Shown in pieces: positions 24,701 through 39,700 of a stretch of 64,000 nt of DNA. The notes beneath the pieces were generated by a model. That model did not search any database. It was not told the origin of the DNA and saw only the letters and a program-made list of their open reading frames with translations. Each line of letters begins with the position of its first letter. The first letter of the stretch is position 1. The translations under genes and the position numbers were made by a program. The stretch is from the NCBI GenBank assembly GCA_004431415.1, contig QPMI01000160.1:101297-165296 (forward strand), read 5' to 3'. The stretch comes from Cyanophora paradoxa (taxonomy: Eukaryota; Glaucocystophyceae; Cyanophorales; Cyanophoraceae).

Positions 24701-27700
24701 ACCCTTTTCCACATACTCGGACATTGCGGCTAGTGGCAGCGGGGTGACGTTCAGAGCTTACCCGACACGCGCCGGGTACCGTCCCGTGTTCGCTCCCTTC
24801 ATTTCAGGAGGCGGACCCGCGGTCACAGCGGAAGTCACAGGCAAGCGCATGAAAGTCCCACTTCTAATCTGACCCAGTTCTTTTTTGAGCGTGAGGGGTT
24901 TAAATTTTATGAATCGTTCGCGGCAGGCGTGAACGACTTCAGGTGTACACCCGCTCGCGCCCCACCCGGCCAAGTCATTCCGTGCACGGCCGAAAAGGGC
25001 GACGGTACATGCGCAACTGCCCTTTCGTTTCTTCGATGCGCGCTTCTTGTGGGGCATTGATATCTTTCTGTGTAAGGAATGCCGGATCTGGATCCGTCTT
25101 TGTTCTCGGCGGCCGCCTCCGCAGGAGCAATCACGTCTGCAATCTCTGGCACAGCAAGCGGTGGCATCGTATTTTCCTATACTACTGGCTTCGGAGGAGC
25201 GAGCGGGCCGGAGGTGACGCTTTCATTTGTGCCTAACAACGCCAAGGCTGCCAAGACGTTTGTCGCTGTGGTTCGTACCTCGGCCATATTATATTTTAAT
25301 TAATTGCAAGCGAGCGTTCATCTAAAATCTGCGGGTAGCGATACTTGAATCTTGATCATTTCCACGCATGCGCATGCACAGGTTTCCGCGAATTTTGTAT
25401 GCACATGCAATCAGGCCGGGCTGAGCCCTGCAGAGTGCCGCGTTCGAATGAAAAACACTTTCGTTTGCACTGGTGCACTTTCTGCGGGTCTACAATTTCC
25501 GTCTTGGTCTGTTCGCGAGCTAATTCTTAGCAGTCGTGAAGGGAGCGGACTCTGCCGACCTCGTTCCAGCTGACGTCACGCTGGGCCCCTTAATCATGGA
25601 GGACGGGACGCCACACAACGTCCGCATCCCGGTTCGTCTCGGCCACTGAGCATTGCTTGCATAGACGACTCGCAATCAAACGTCTTCCTGATTCTGATCA
25701 CGACCACGCACTGTTCAAATGCAGCGCATCGCCAAACGATCGAAGGTCACCACCGCCGCTGATGGCGGCCTTCAGTTCTCCGTGGAAGCAGCAGACTTTG
25801 CTATTTTCGACGGAAAGGCAGTGAACTTCACTGTCTCGCTGCTGAGCAATCCTTTCGCGGACTCGCCACTTCGCGTCACTGTACTTGGCGGTGGGTCCCT
25901 CGAGTTCATCCCTGTTCTCGCTCTGAAATTCCTCATAATATGCTCTGTTCGTGCTCTCTTCGCATTTGCCTTCGGCTTTCAGATATTCTCCTGGATTGTC
26001 CGCCAAGGATAGGAGCCACCACCGCCGGGCCTTTTTACTGCTTCGTCGACACCGACGGCTCCCGCCTGCGACCCGAAGACATCGTCCTGGCCGGCCCAAG
26101 CTCAGCCACGTCCCGCCGGTCCCTTCTGCAATCAACGGGCCTTACGATTAGCCCGCTGGAATCCGATGGAGGCACAAACCTGCGATTCAACGTTTCAACG
26201 CAGGACACACCGCTAGTTTCCTGGGCGAGCTTCCAAGCGCGTTTTGCGTCCAGCGTGCTTTCTCCTGGCGCGTCGGAGACGCCGGTCCTGGGTTCCCCTT
26301 CAAATACGTCAATTATCGGTTCGTTCGATCGGGTCTCCTTGTAACGTACATATAAATAAGCGCTCCAGATTCGCAGCATTTCCTCTTTAGAAAACTGACG
26401 AACGCCTTGCAGGCGCTCGGGTGCAATGCGACAGAACCGTTTTAGTGGTGAGCGTCGTGTGTGCACTAATCAGCGATGGGCCGCCGTCTAACTATATTAC
26501 TATTGTTCCAGGCGCGGACGCGTTTAGAGTGTAATGTCACTGGTTCCAGAACGGGAGCTCCGTTGGAGAAAACGGATTTCTTGTGCGGTTTTGCGCACGC
26601 AAGAGACTTTCGCCTAGCTTCGATTATAATATTATTAATTACTGAGTGTAGTCCCCCCTAGGTTTGCTGATGCACAAGATGCGCGGTACGAGGATTACTC
26701 CGTCACGCGCATTTCCGATTACTTGGTGGCCCAATTTAATTTCGCTCACTTCACAGCGCTCTCTCACTGACTATCTGTACTAGATCCAACACATAATCTT
26801 CGGTCCCACATCCGGAGGCACAACCCCTAACCTTTTTGCGTACTACGCGGCTACATGGACGAAATATTCCGCATTCCACATGAACGTCGACAACTCCCCC
26901 CTGTCGCTTTCTGTCATTTCCGGCAGACTCGTTTGCAGCAAATCGCGCGTTTACTTCGGTGTGTGATGGCTCTTCGCTTCGCATATACGGTTTTCCTTAC
27001 AGAGTCTTCTCGTGGGCAGGTGATTCGGTAGATTGCTGGGTGGAGAACGGTGCCAATCTTCTTCCTTTTCCAATGATCGATTCCGCGCAAACGCATTCCT
27101 TGCATTTGGCAGACGCCGGCATTCCTCTGCAAGCGTCGTATTTCACCTCTTCGTATTACTCTTCATTGACGGTAACGAATGCTCTTGGAAATGACGCGAG
27201 TTTAATTTTGCCTGAAGCTTCGAATGCTTGCAGCGCTTGTCTACGGACAATCCCCTGAAATGCATTGGACCTACCACGATAGGCGCGGGGACGTTCTATC
27301 TTGGGCAAGGCTGCAACGGCGGATCGAACACGCAAGCAGGTCGATCTCGCAGCGCCCCAGGCCCTTTGAGGATGGACCTCTGACCACGAGGCCCACTTGC
27401 AGGCGCCACACCTCGTTTCACCTTCACGCAAAACGCGGACCCAGGGAACAGGACAGATGTCGCAACCATAAGGATCGGAACCCCTAAGCGGATCGCAGTC
27501 ACGGTTATCGCCGTAGGGTGGACCGCCGTCGTAGCGGGCAGGGACGTGGACACGGTACGCAATGCGCCTAACGAAGTAAGCATTATCTCTCTCCAATCTT
27601 ATCCGCTCCGGGTCCGGATCCCCAGATCTGGGCGCCGCCGCTCACGTTCAACATCACAGTTCTTAAAGGTGAGCGGATTTCGTGAGGCCGCTCTTCATAA

Positions 27701-30700
27701 TTACGTTTACGTGTAAGTGAAAGCTGCATTATCTCAGGTCACACGTACAATTTTGAGTGCAAGCCAGAGGTGAGCAGTCCTCGGTCCTGGATGCAACCCG
27801 CTTGTGCAAAAGAAGCAATCGAAGAAGAACATGCTGTTTAATTGCTTTCCGCAGCCGCGGCCCGCTTGCTGCAACCTGGATACCGATCCACCAAGAAGGC
27901 GCAACTGGCTGAACTCTGTCTACAACCATACTTGCACCCTGCGAAAAGACACAATAAAAAAGGCCGAATCTGGGAACTATGGCGGTCTTGCCGCGGCTAC
28001 AACAAGTCCCCCTACTCTCTCTGAAAGTATCTCGGACTTCGTCATGAGCGACTTCAACTGGACCGCCGGAGCGGTGCCGTGCGACCCGACGGCCGCAGCT
28101 ATTTTCACGGCTCCGGCTGCGGGAATGCTGGTCCTACCGGACGAGGACGACGCCGAGAGCTCCCGTTCACCTCCCACGGTCCGTGGGGGCCGGCCTGGTC
28201 CAGCGAGTGCCCTCGGGATTCCAGCTGACCGTTTTATTTCGGTTACCGCAGTTTGTTATACAGCCGCTTGCAGCTAAAGATTACTATTTCTGCATTCGTC
28301 CCAAAGAGGCCTTGTACCCGATCATAACCACGGCCGCCGCCGCTTTCGACAAATCGATTGCGTACACGATCTACGACGCACAGCCCGGCCTTGATTCGAC
28401 TGCTAGTGCGGGGACTATAACTATTACTATGCCTTGCAAAAACCAGACGTTCGATTTGGTTGCGGGATACTCTCGAACCGTGCGCCTGCACACGCGTTCT
28501 AGCTCCGACTCCATAATTTTGTTTGGGCTGATTTCCGTTCATCGCAGGGCTGCAACATGTACAGAACCTTCACAACGCACCCGCAGATGATTGAGCGGGA
28601 TTTTGACTGGGTAGGGGGGGAAGCGGACGCGGCCCAATTGTCGACACTCTATGGAGACCAGCCACAATTCATAGTGCCGCTCAAAATTGTAAGTGCACTC
28701 AAATTAAATTTATTTATGAAAGTCTCTCCAGGCAAAGGCTAATGTCTCCCTGTAAACGCAGACCGGAAATAAGGGAACCTACAAGTATGAGAAACTCACG
28801 GTCTTCTTTTGCATATCCATCTCTCAAGTGCAACATAAATTACTGAACCTTTCCTGCGCCGAAGATTGGATTTCCTAGCGCTCAAGGCGGGGATGTCGCG
28901 AAAGTGCTTTGGTGCATTACGTTGGTGCTGATCATGACTTCAAATTGAAAGCGAGTACGGAAGCTGATATTTAAATTCCGTTGTCCCAGGGACGGGTGGG
29001 CGGTCAACAGTGTTCTGGAATATACAACATATTGCTTCATGAGGGGTTCACCTGTAGTATACAATTCTTTATCAGACCCTTTCAGAGTTGGAGGTGCGTG
29101 AAATTGCGTCGGAAGTGCCGGATAGAAATAATTGTGTTTCGGCTCTTGACGAGAAACGCCCTGCAGCTGGCGCAAAGCTTTCATGCTATCTGGAACAACA
29201 GAATGAATCGCCCGTCCTTCCTCGCGGCCAGATCGTCGGTCCCATCAAAGGAGGGGTCAAGTTTGAGGGGAATATCACGGAGCTGCAGCCCAACTCCACG
29301 GACATAATGCGATACCCCCCGGACGCCCCGTGCCGCGACATGCCAGGGCAGACGTATCCCATCACCAGCGCCACAACCTGCGGATGGTCCTATTATTCGT
29401 ATGCCAGCCCCTGGTTCTCCATGTACAACTGCTCGTATTCGGTCGTCACAGAGACATCAGCCGTCACCTGCACGAACAGCACTCAGTACTATAGGAACAT
29501 GACTGTCGATAACATTCTCGTCTGCAAGAATAACACGGTTACCTCCTGCTGTTCGACGTATCAGACGCCGTCCGGTTGCTATACCCGATTCAGCTTTGAG
29601 TGCGTCCGATAGCTTGCGCTGGAACCTCCTGATGAATGCTCATCCCTCGCCGGCTCGAGTAGGTATCAGGCGCCGCTTAATCCAACCCAGCCCACAAACC
29701 TAATTAGGTTCGTCTTCGACACTACGCACGCAAAATTCAGCGAGGGATACAAGGTAAATTCCCTCTCATGAGTGAATCACATGATATGGATGCGACTGAC
29801 GGCGGATGTCAACCTCGACCGTGCTCAGACTGATAGTGGACGTGACGTAAGCTCGGACTTTATTTGGCATTTGCTGCGCTTTAGCTCATTACTGCCTGTT
29901 TACATATAGGTGAAACTCAATATTATCGCGGCTAAATCCTGGGGATGCTATCCGACTGTTCTGGCTGCGTGCGTTCTCCGAATATTAATGCCTGACTTCA
30001 AATTCGACCGAATTGCATTCATGAAAATGGTTTTTGATCTTTAATAAAATTCTAATCGATTTCGTCAGGCGTTCAAATTTCTACGCAGCGTGCTGGGTAT
30101 GTACGCGTATGGGAGGCCCGGCTCAGGTCGGCATAATAAACAATGACGGATGTTTTCGTCGCAGGTTCGAAAGACTGCAATCAGCTCTTACTTGGGATAT
30201 AACGATATCATCCTGGTTTCGTGCGCTTTGCTTCAGTAACTGCGCCCGCACATCGATTATGTGCGCTCATCCAATTCGCAGAAACAATACGAACCTTATT
30301 AGCCCCCCGGGCCCTGATGCGACGATATCATCGCACATAGAGTGGAACTATCTGAAAATTGGAAATTTTGAGGAGACCGTAGTCTGGTCCGTCCGCACGA
30401 ATACTACCTCGCAGCAGGCGGGACCTGTGAGAATTGACTTCAAGTACGGATCCGATCTTTCCACCTTCGCCTCGATCAACATCCAGGTTGTTGTCGGCGC
30501 GCTCAGCACACCCAAGGCGGGCGTTCGCATTCCCGTCGGCGAGACTGCCACCTTTTATATGGTTCCCTACGGAGATTCAGATCCGGACAGCCTGGACCTC
30601 TCATCGTACACCAACCCCCTGATGGGCGTAATGAACGAGGCTGGGCTGGTCCAGCCCGCAGAAGAGTACGCAACGCTGTCGGCTCTGGGGAGCCTCGAGA

Positions 30701-33700
30701 CGCGAACACCCCCGTCCGACTACATCCTTTACCCCGGCACTCCGGTCAAGTGCACGACTTTCGCCATGACGGGTACAGTCGTTATGGGTGCGCAAATTCC
30801 CGGGTCCGCTCCGTATAAAAACATTAAATATTAGACTTGCCAGCCTAAATCTAAAACCCTTTATCTTACCATATGGAATAGGAGTGGACATTGTGCAGCA
30901 CGTTCAGCTCATGTACTCTTACAAGGTTTGCTTTCAATCAATGCGCCATCAGATATATATGCCTCAATCGCCAACCGCGGACGTCTGCAGATGTATGACG
31001 CGGTTGAGCTGAATCATAAACGGCCGGACAACGACACGAACGCATACCTGGCAAAATCGGGAAGTGCGTGCAGATATTGCTCGACGTCGACGAAACCCCC
31101 CTATCTCAAGCCACCGAGCGAGGCCCAGCGGACGGCATTTTCGGAGAGACTGGTCGTCTTCCAGGTGCTTTGGTATTTATGTGCTTGCTCTGTTCGCAAA
31201 TCTGACAGCAATTTCGAAATTTAGGTGGAGACGTTTACTTGCTCCAGGGTCCTGATATGGTCCGCGGCCGATTATAGAGACTTGGGCTTGTTGCGTTCTG
31301 TTGCATGTACATTTGATGCATTTCCGTGTGCAGTGCAACCTGCTACGTTCGATGCACGATCGAGCCTGTACGCTTTACGCGTAATCAATTAAGCGAACCT
31401 TATATCGGGTTTTTTTGCAGGCATTTATGAAGGTGGGGCTGGTCCTAGACGACTTCAACATTGTCCTCTCAGGGGGTTAATCGCGTTTTTGTATGATCAA
31501 CTCCCGCCGATTTCTGCCTTCTGACTTTCATCCTGTAATGAATCAGGAAAGCTCGTTGCCGGCCGGATCGAAGGCCCAAATGTGATTCTCGACATTCAGG
31601 TGCGCTTCCGCCTCGCTCACGATCCGGCCACCTGCCGCCGCCAGCGAAGCTTCGGATGCAGGGCGATCTCGACAGCGCTGTCCCTGGCTCAAACGAGCTC
31701 GTCATCAATGTGCTGTACCGTGTCGGTGGGACGCATATTCCCTCCAGCCCCAAGAGGATCACTCTACAGCCATTCGTCGTCACTTGCAACGTCAAGCGCG
31801 ACGACCGCTGCCGTCTCACACAGGGCAGCTTCTCGCTCTTCGAGGCCACGGTAAGATGTGGCTTGCGCTGTCTAGTAAAATTACATTCTTGCGATCTTCC
31901 GATTTACGGCACGTTTACGGCTTGCCGTCTAATCTGCCTACTGTTATAGATGTCCAATCTCTGCCTCTCCATCTGCATTCGCGATCGGCCTCGTTCTCTT
32001 TCACGTCTAACTTCCTCGTTTCTGTTTCGCACAGCGAGAACCGTTCCTCCTGCCCATCGAGTTTTCTACGAGGATTGCCATTAAGAGCAACGTTACCGTA
32101 ACGCGGCCGGACCTGGTTGGGCTCATCTACGTCTCGCGAGAGAGCTCCACGGGCAAGTTTACAATTCGCTTCGACGGGCTGAATACGAACGACACGGACC
32201 CTGCGCGCCTCTATATCACAGCCTCCTCTGATCTCTCCGATCCCGCCGTCAAGCCGCTGAGTGGCATTTACTTGGCGAACCAGCAAATCGAAGTCGTTGA
32301 GCTGGATAAGCCGCGCGGCCTTGTCTGTACCCCCAGCCGTCTCGCTCACGCCCGCGTGTCCAACTGCTTGAGTTGGACCCTTCCGGACTCGCCTCCTGTT
32401 TATCCTTCAGACTTCGTTGTGCACAGCTCTTTCCCTGCCCAGCTCGACCCGTTTCAGAATGCCACGACGGATGCGCCGGGCGACATCGTCACCATCCCTA
32501 TCCTCGCTCGCGACATTCCGCTCACGCCCAACCTGACGATCTGGATGAACTGGATTGAACCCATGCAATTCGAAGGGTCCTTAGCTGCCGGGCCGGCTGA
32601 AATCTCGTTTATCTGTGCGCGCTCAGCGGCTTTTCTGCTTGTTTGGTCTATTCTTGATTTTTGATGTGCGAGCCTGCGCTCGCAGCGGCGAGATTGTGGT
32701 GCTGGTATGACAAGAATTTCATTCGCAGTCAGGTGGACTGTACCCTGTTCCGAATGGGGGAAAGTAAAGCGTTGCAGCTTTCCGATTTCCTCGCTCCTGT
32801 CATACAAATACTAAGAGGCACCTACACATCCTCGCCGACCCCCTACGTGGTTACGCCGGGAGGAAATGCGCGCGATTAATTGTGTTTTACATGAATCAAG
32901 GCGGACACTGATTTCGATCCGCAGATTACGTTTTCTCTGCCGAACTTGGAAAGCATACCTGGAGTGATTATTGTCACCGTCCCGTACAGCCCCGAGGTTG
33001 GCGGCGGCTTAGCCGGGATGGAATATGTGCCGCCGAACGTTATGATTGAGCTCGCGTGCGACCACACGACGAGGCCGCTGCGCCAACATACCACGTGCCA
33101 TGTGAGTGGAGGTCGCGCTCGTGTGCAAGACCGAATGTGATTCAATTGAAATCGCTCAATTTATGCGCACAGGTTACGAAAAATGCCGCTTCGGTTGATG
33201 CTTTCACTTCCCTTGACATCTCCGTATCTTGGGTTGGGGTCAACGGCACTGTGACTCTGGGCGCCCTCGTCGATACGGCGTCCAGTGTTGTCGACTTTGA
33301 GGTCCATGCCCTCGTCCTTTCCGGTGTGGGCAAAGTGCAGGCGGTCGTTCTCGGAGATGATCGTTTCAAATACTGGGATCTAACGATTGAAACGAACCTT
33401 GCCTTCACGTGTTCGAAAAGCCGCATGGCGACCGGGCAAAGCCAGGCCTGCACCCTCTCAGCGGACACGCCCCTTCTCGTCTCGGATATCAAAGGAGGCT
33501 CTTCATCAAAAGGCGCAGTAACTTTCGGCACGATCACAGAGAGTGCTGGCGTGCTCAGCCTGCCGATCACTGCGACAAAGGGCGCTGCTTCACACACGAT
33601 CGCTGTGCTCATGCCAAATAATGAACTTATCCTCCCGTTTAATCTGCCGATCGTGGAGATCGCGGACCTCAGCTGCAGGCCCTCAGCTAAGCCTACGCGC

Positions 33701-36700
33701 GTCGTTTTCAACACGCGTGCTAGCTGCGTCCTTGTAAAGACGGCTTTGTCTGCGGATCTTTTGCCCACGGACATCGCTTTTTCACCCACGCCGGCTAAGA
33801 CGATCGATCCTGCTGTCACTGGCAACAATGGGAACCTAAATTTCACGTATATGGCCGATGCGTTGTGTGGTACAAGTGGCTGTACCCTGGACATTACCTA
33901 CTCCGCCGACCTCGGCGGCGCCGCTGTGGCGGTGGCATCGAATACATTCTTCGTTATCGACATCGGTTCAGAGACTCACCCGTCAGGAAGGAAGGCGCGT
34001 GGCTTCGTTGAGACAGCCGTGTTTGCGAAGGCGGCGAGTCAGCCCGACTTGCTCCCATCGGACATCGATCCTGTTTGGTCGTCGAGCGGCTTCCTCGTGT
34101 CTAGCACGCCGGTAGTGAAGACCGGAGGAGGGCTGACAATTTCTCTCTGGCCCTCGACTGGAGTCGTCAACGGCAAGTACAGGGTGCGTTGCGGCTGAGA
34201 ATTCATGATCAGATCTCATGTTTCTCTTACGCTCTCTCTCTCTCTATATATATATGGCCATGGCGACAGATTTTCTGGTCCAGCGTTGTCGTGGATGAAG
34301 TCGTCGAGGGACGCGTGGGCGTGATTCCTGAGACATCGATCAGCATCGTGCGTGCACGGAGAGTGTTCTTATAAAAGATATCGATGTCTATATAGCTAGG
34401 TATAATTCTGCGCAAACTATACAACTGATTGTGAATGCTGCTCGTGCTCAGGTCGACGTCTCGCTCTCGTGCGCCGGGAAAACGGATCCAGCGCTGCGAA
34501 TCTTGTTCGGCGCCGTTGTCGACTGCGTTGTTCTCAAGACAGCAACTTCGGACGATTTGCAGGCCAACGACATCGCTGCGCCCGTAGTGAGCACAGCACA
34601 TGCAACAATCTCAGGCTTCACATTGGATTCTGCCAGCCAATTCTCCTTCACGTGCGTGTGCTGTCAATTCGCAATGCTAACTGTCACGTAAACGGCTGCT
34701 TTATATTTTTTGCGATGGGTCAGTTACAAGGTCCTGGACCCTCCTCTCACGGGCGAGGACTCGATTCTGCTCTACTGGGGATCAGGACTCACTGCCGTAG
34801 AGCTTCTAGCCGAGCTTCGCAATGTGAGCTTTGTCAACGCACAGCTCGTCACCGATCGGCAGCGCGTGCGGAAAGGCGCGGACGTTGCAGGCGAACTCGT
34901 TCGCGTCGCTTCGTCCGCGCCCCTGCTCCTGAGCGATTTCGCCAACCTCGGCTTCTCCGACACCTACGCCGTGGTCAACCAGACCACGTACATTGCCAGC
35001 AACGTGACTGGCAACGTGACCTTCGCCGCCCGCGCTGTGAGCGTCGGCGAGGGAGCGAGCTTCTCGGTTCAGTATTCTTCCAGCGTCATCGGCGGGGGCG
35101 GCTCCGTCCCTGGCACACCGTTGCTCGACGTCGTCGGTCCGTGGAATGCGGATTTTAAATTATAAATTATCATGATCAGAAAGATCTTTGTTATTTGTTT
35201 ATAACTATCGCTTTTGAGCAGACGTGAGCTCCATGACGTGCGACAAGACGCGCGTCGGAGTCAACAGAAGCATTCAATGCGAAGTCTTCAAGGCAGATGG
35301 ATCGCCTCAGCTGCGGCGCGATGACTTCAGAGACCCGTATTTCAACCAGATTTCGGAATTGACGGTTGTGACGGCGACTGGGTTGATGTTCCCCTACCAG
35401 CCAGCCGTCGTCAACGGGTGAATGAAATTGAAACTCATTTGCATTCTTCCCAGCCCGTTGCTGACATGTTCCAATGTCTTTCAGACCGGCGTTCGAGTTT
35501 CGCCTTCAGTGGGCACCCGAGGTCGTGCAAGGGACCGCCGCAGTCATTCCCTTGCGCGTGATTTCTGCAAATGTTCAATGTGCCGCCTTGAGGCGAAATC
35601 CGTATGCGCTTGGTGAGTCACGTAGTGCTAGTACTCGTCTTTGGAGATCGTTCTAATTCGTCTATTGGTGTGATTGACGGTCTTTCCGATTCGCAGCAAC
35701 GTGCCAGGTCATTCCGATCGAAAACAGCGCACCGCTGGAAGTGGCCGACTTGCGGCTCACCTCGACCGATCCTGCGTTGCTGCGTCCGGAAACTCCGGCA
35801 TTGATCCCAGGCACCAACGGCTCCATCCTCCTTTCCGCTACCGCTCTCGAGGCGACAGCAACAGCGGGCATGCTGGCGTATTGGTCGGAAGAGGTGCGAA
35901 TCCGATCGCAACAATGTTTAGCTCTCTATAACACGGTGCAAACACTAATGTCGCACGCAGCTCGGGAACGAAACCTTGACGAATGTTACGGTGACGATCG
36001 TTGACGCGGCTCTGAACTGTCCCCCGAGGTCGGTTGTAGGTCGCACGGTGGCCTGCAACATTACGCGGACCGGCAATTCCCCGACACTTGAGCTGAGCGA
36101 TTTCTTCCGCACAGTGTTCATCGTTGGAAGAGGCCAGTCTTTCGTGAATGGGCTTCGGGCCGCACCGGAGCTGGACGGAATCACTTTCAGAGTTACTATC
36201 CCTTCGGCTTCACAGCTTGCCACCGCAAGCATCTTTGCGAATGCAACCTTCGCCAATGCAACCGTCGTGTTCGATGGTGACGTTCTCGGAAAGTTTACCT
36301 CGAGAGGAAGCCGTATTCAGTTCCTTTCCGCAACGTTCAGCTGCAATAAAACGCGCGCTCGGCTTTTTACCGTCGTTTCCTGCCGCATTGTACCGCAACT
36401 CGGACACATGGGCCCAGAGGACGTGTTATTGCCCCCGGAAGAGAATTCTCAACCTCTAATCCAGATTGTCGGCGGCCCTCCTTCCAATCCGAGCCTCGTG
36501 CGCATTCCGTGTAGCCTTCATAACGCATTCGGATGACGGCCGCTCGTGGCCGCTCGAAGGTAATCGCCGATTTCAATGCGACCACCCTGGTCACGAACGG
36601 GATGATCACCGCCGTCTACCACGAGCTCCTTGGAGGCGGTCGCATTGGTCGCGCGAACGTAACCGTCATCGATGCTGTGGCCCGGTGCAATGCAACTCGC

Positions 36701-39700
36701 ATCGCGGTCAGCGCTATCCTTGAATGCGCGTCGGAGCCCGTACCAGGATCTGGGGCGCTTAGAATCTCGGATGTCGCCTTCTCTGGGTCTTCCGTTCCTG
36801 ATGGACGGTTCTTTAAGCCACTCGGCGTTCCCATTTTGAGGAGCGGGGCTGTGGTACTTGTTGCTGTCGGCCGAGAACCAGCGCCCGCCGTGCCTCTGGA
36901 GGTTGGGTGGACAGAATCGGTCGGAGGCGGCATTCTGATTGAAACGCTGGTAGACGTTGTGGGGGCCAGCGTCAGCTGTCCGGAGCGCGTCCGCGAGGGC
37001 GTTGACATCCTATGCGTCTTGAGTCCCGCCCCAGGCGGGCCTGTGCTCGAACTGACGGACCTTCTCCCGGGAGAGGTCCTTCCGGCGGGCTCTGGTGAAG
37101 CGCTGCCGCTGGCGCCGCACGAACAGCAGCCCGGAAACGTGTCGCTTGGCATTCTGAACGTCAGCCTCCACCTGGGCGGCGTGAACGTGTCGGTCCGCTA
37201 CAACTTGAGCATCCATGCCGCGTCGCCAAACATTGCGCAATCTCCCTTCACTGTAGACGTGGTCGCGGCGGTTCTAACCATCAACGCATCGCGTGCCGTC
37301 GCCGGTGCACCCGTCGGCGTCACTCTGGTGCGAAAGAGCGGGTCGGAGTCTCTTCTCTCCACAGATTTCGAGGGCCCCTGGTTCCTCAACGCTACCGCTT
37401 CCTCTGATGGCAGCCCGCCACAATTATCTGCTCTGGTCCCCCTCGCAGCGACCGGCAACGCCCTCACGTTTTATGTGAAGCCAACAACCGTAGGAGAGGC
37501 CCAGCTCCTGTGGGCGAACTACAGTGGCGGCGTGGGCGGCGGCCTCGTCAACGAGGTCAACGTCACTGTCGTTGAGGCGACCGTCGCCTGCGCGCCCCTG
37601 CGCGTCGTCATTGGCGCCGCCATCACGTGCAACGTCTCCCGCACGGCAGCATCTCCGGCTCTCGTGGCGTCCGACCTGACGCTCTCTGTGTCGCCGCCGA
37701 CCGCGGGCGCCGTCGGTCAACTCACTGCTGTCAGCGGCCAGCCGCACCAGTTCGAGTTCACATTCGTTCCTTCCGAGCCCGTTCTCGGCAGCATAAACGT
37801 CCGGTACGCACCGCACGTAGATCCGTCAACACAGCACGTAGGCGGCAGCCCGGTGCCGTTCACTTCCCTCAATGCGACTTTGAGCTGCGAAACACTGCGC
37901 TTCCTTGTTGGTGCTGGGACGGTCTGTAGCGCAACAAAGCACACCGCGGGTGGCGATCTCTTCCCCGCCGATTTCGTCATGCTGGGCTCGCCTGCGGGAG
38001 TTGCAGGCGACATCGGCCTTCACCCGTCCCTGAATGGCTCTCTCTCTTTCAACTTCACCGTGACAACATCGACGGGGCCCAGTGGCGAGAGCCTTCAGGT
38101 AATTCGTTGTCACTAGTACGTAGATACTGCAGTGTAATATAATGCATGGAGAGGCGAGTTTCTAGATCTAGACAAGGCTCATAACAGTATACGTACGCGT
38201 ATGAATATTAACTACGCCCACAGATTCAGTGGCACCCGTCCCTCACGGGGACCGGCGGACTGCCGAATGCGACGGTCGCTGACGTATTATCTGTCACTTT
38301 ATTTACAGTCAATGCAAGCGTGCACTGTCCGCCCCGCGTCGGCCTGGCGGCCAACTTCTCGTGCGTCCTGGTGCCTCCAACGGGATCTGCTCCGCTCCTC
38401 CCGAGCGACTTCGCGGACCTCGGGCGGCTCCTGGCCGCGGACCCGGACGCTGAAGGCACCGGGCGGCCATCTGGGACAAGCATGAACGAGGTCTTCGTCG
38501 CGCTCGGCGGAGACGTTGGCGTCGCGTCCCTGCAGCTGTTCGAAGTGGGCGAGTCGTGGCTGCGCCCGCAGTGGAGCGCCTCAGTCGGCGGAGGCTTCGT
38601 CCGGCCTGTGCCTGTTGCGGTCGTGGAGGCCGTGATCAGCTGTCCGGAGCGCGTCCGCGACGGAATAGACGTACTATGCGTCTTGAGCCCAACACCTGGC
38701 GGACCTCCGCTGGACACGACGGACTTCCTGCCGGGCGAGGTCATGCCAGCGGGCTCTGGCGAAGCGCTGCCGCTGGTGCCGCATGCGCAGCAGCCCGGAA
38801 ACGTGTCGCTCGGCATTCGGAACGTCAGCCTCCACCTTGGCGGCGTGAACGTGTCGGTCCGTTACAACTCGAGCATCGATTCGGCGTCGCCAGACATTGC
38901 ACGATCTCCCTTCACTGTGGACGTGGTCGCGGCGGTTCTTTCCACCAATGTCACCCGCGCGGCTGTTGGCGCCCCCGTCGGCGTCACGCTTGCCGGGAAA
39001 AGCGGGTCGGAGCCTCTCCTCTCTTCTGACTTCGAAGGCGTTTGGCTCCAGAGCCCGTCTAGTGGCACGGCACCGCCAATCACTTCTTCAGTCTTAATCG
39101 CAGCGACCGGCGATGCCCTCAAATTCCTCGTGCACCCCACGTTTCCAGGAGAGCCCGCGCGCGTGTGGGCGAACTACAGTGGCGGCGTGGGCGGCGGCCT
39201 CGTCAACGAGGTCAACGTCACTGTCGTTGAGGCGACCGTTGCCTGCGCGCCCCTGCGCGTCGTCATTGGCGCCGCCATCACGTGCAACGTCTCCCGCACG
39301 GCAGCATCTCCGGCTCTCGTGGCGTCTGACCTGACGCTCTCTGTGTCGCCGCCGACTGCGGGCACCGTCGGTCAACTCACTGCTGTCAGCGGCCAGCCGC
39401 ACCAGTTCGAGTTCACATTCGTGCCTTCCGAGCCCGTTCTCGGCATCATAAACGTCCGCTATGCCCCGCTCATAGACGCGTCAACACAGCACGTAGGCGG
39501 CAGCCCGGTGCCGTTCACTTCCCTCAACGCGACTCTACATTGCAGTTCACTGCGTCTCCACGTGGGCGCTGCCACCGTCTGCGACGTGGCGAAGCATGGC
39601 ACGGGTGGGGACCTCTTTCCCGCCGACTTCGTCATGCTGGGATCGCCTGCGGGAGTTGCAGGCGACATCGGCAACCACCCGTCCCTCAATGGTTCCCTCT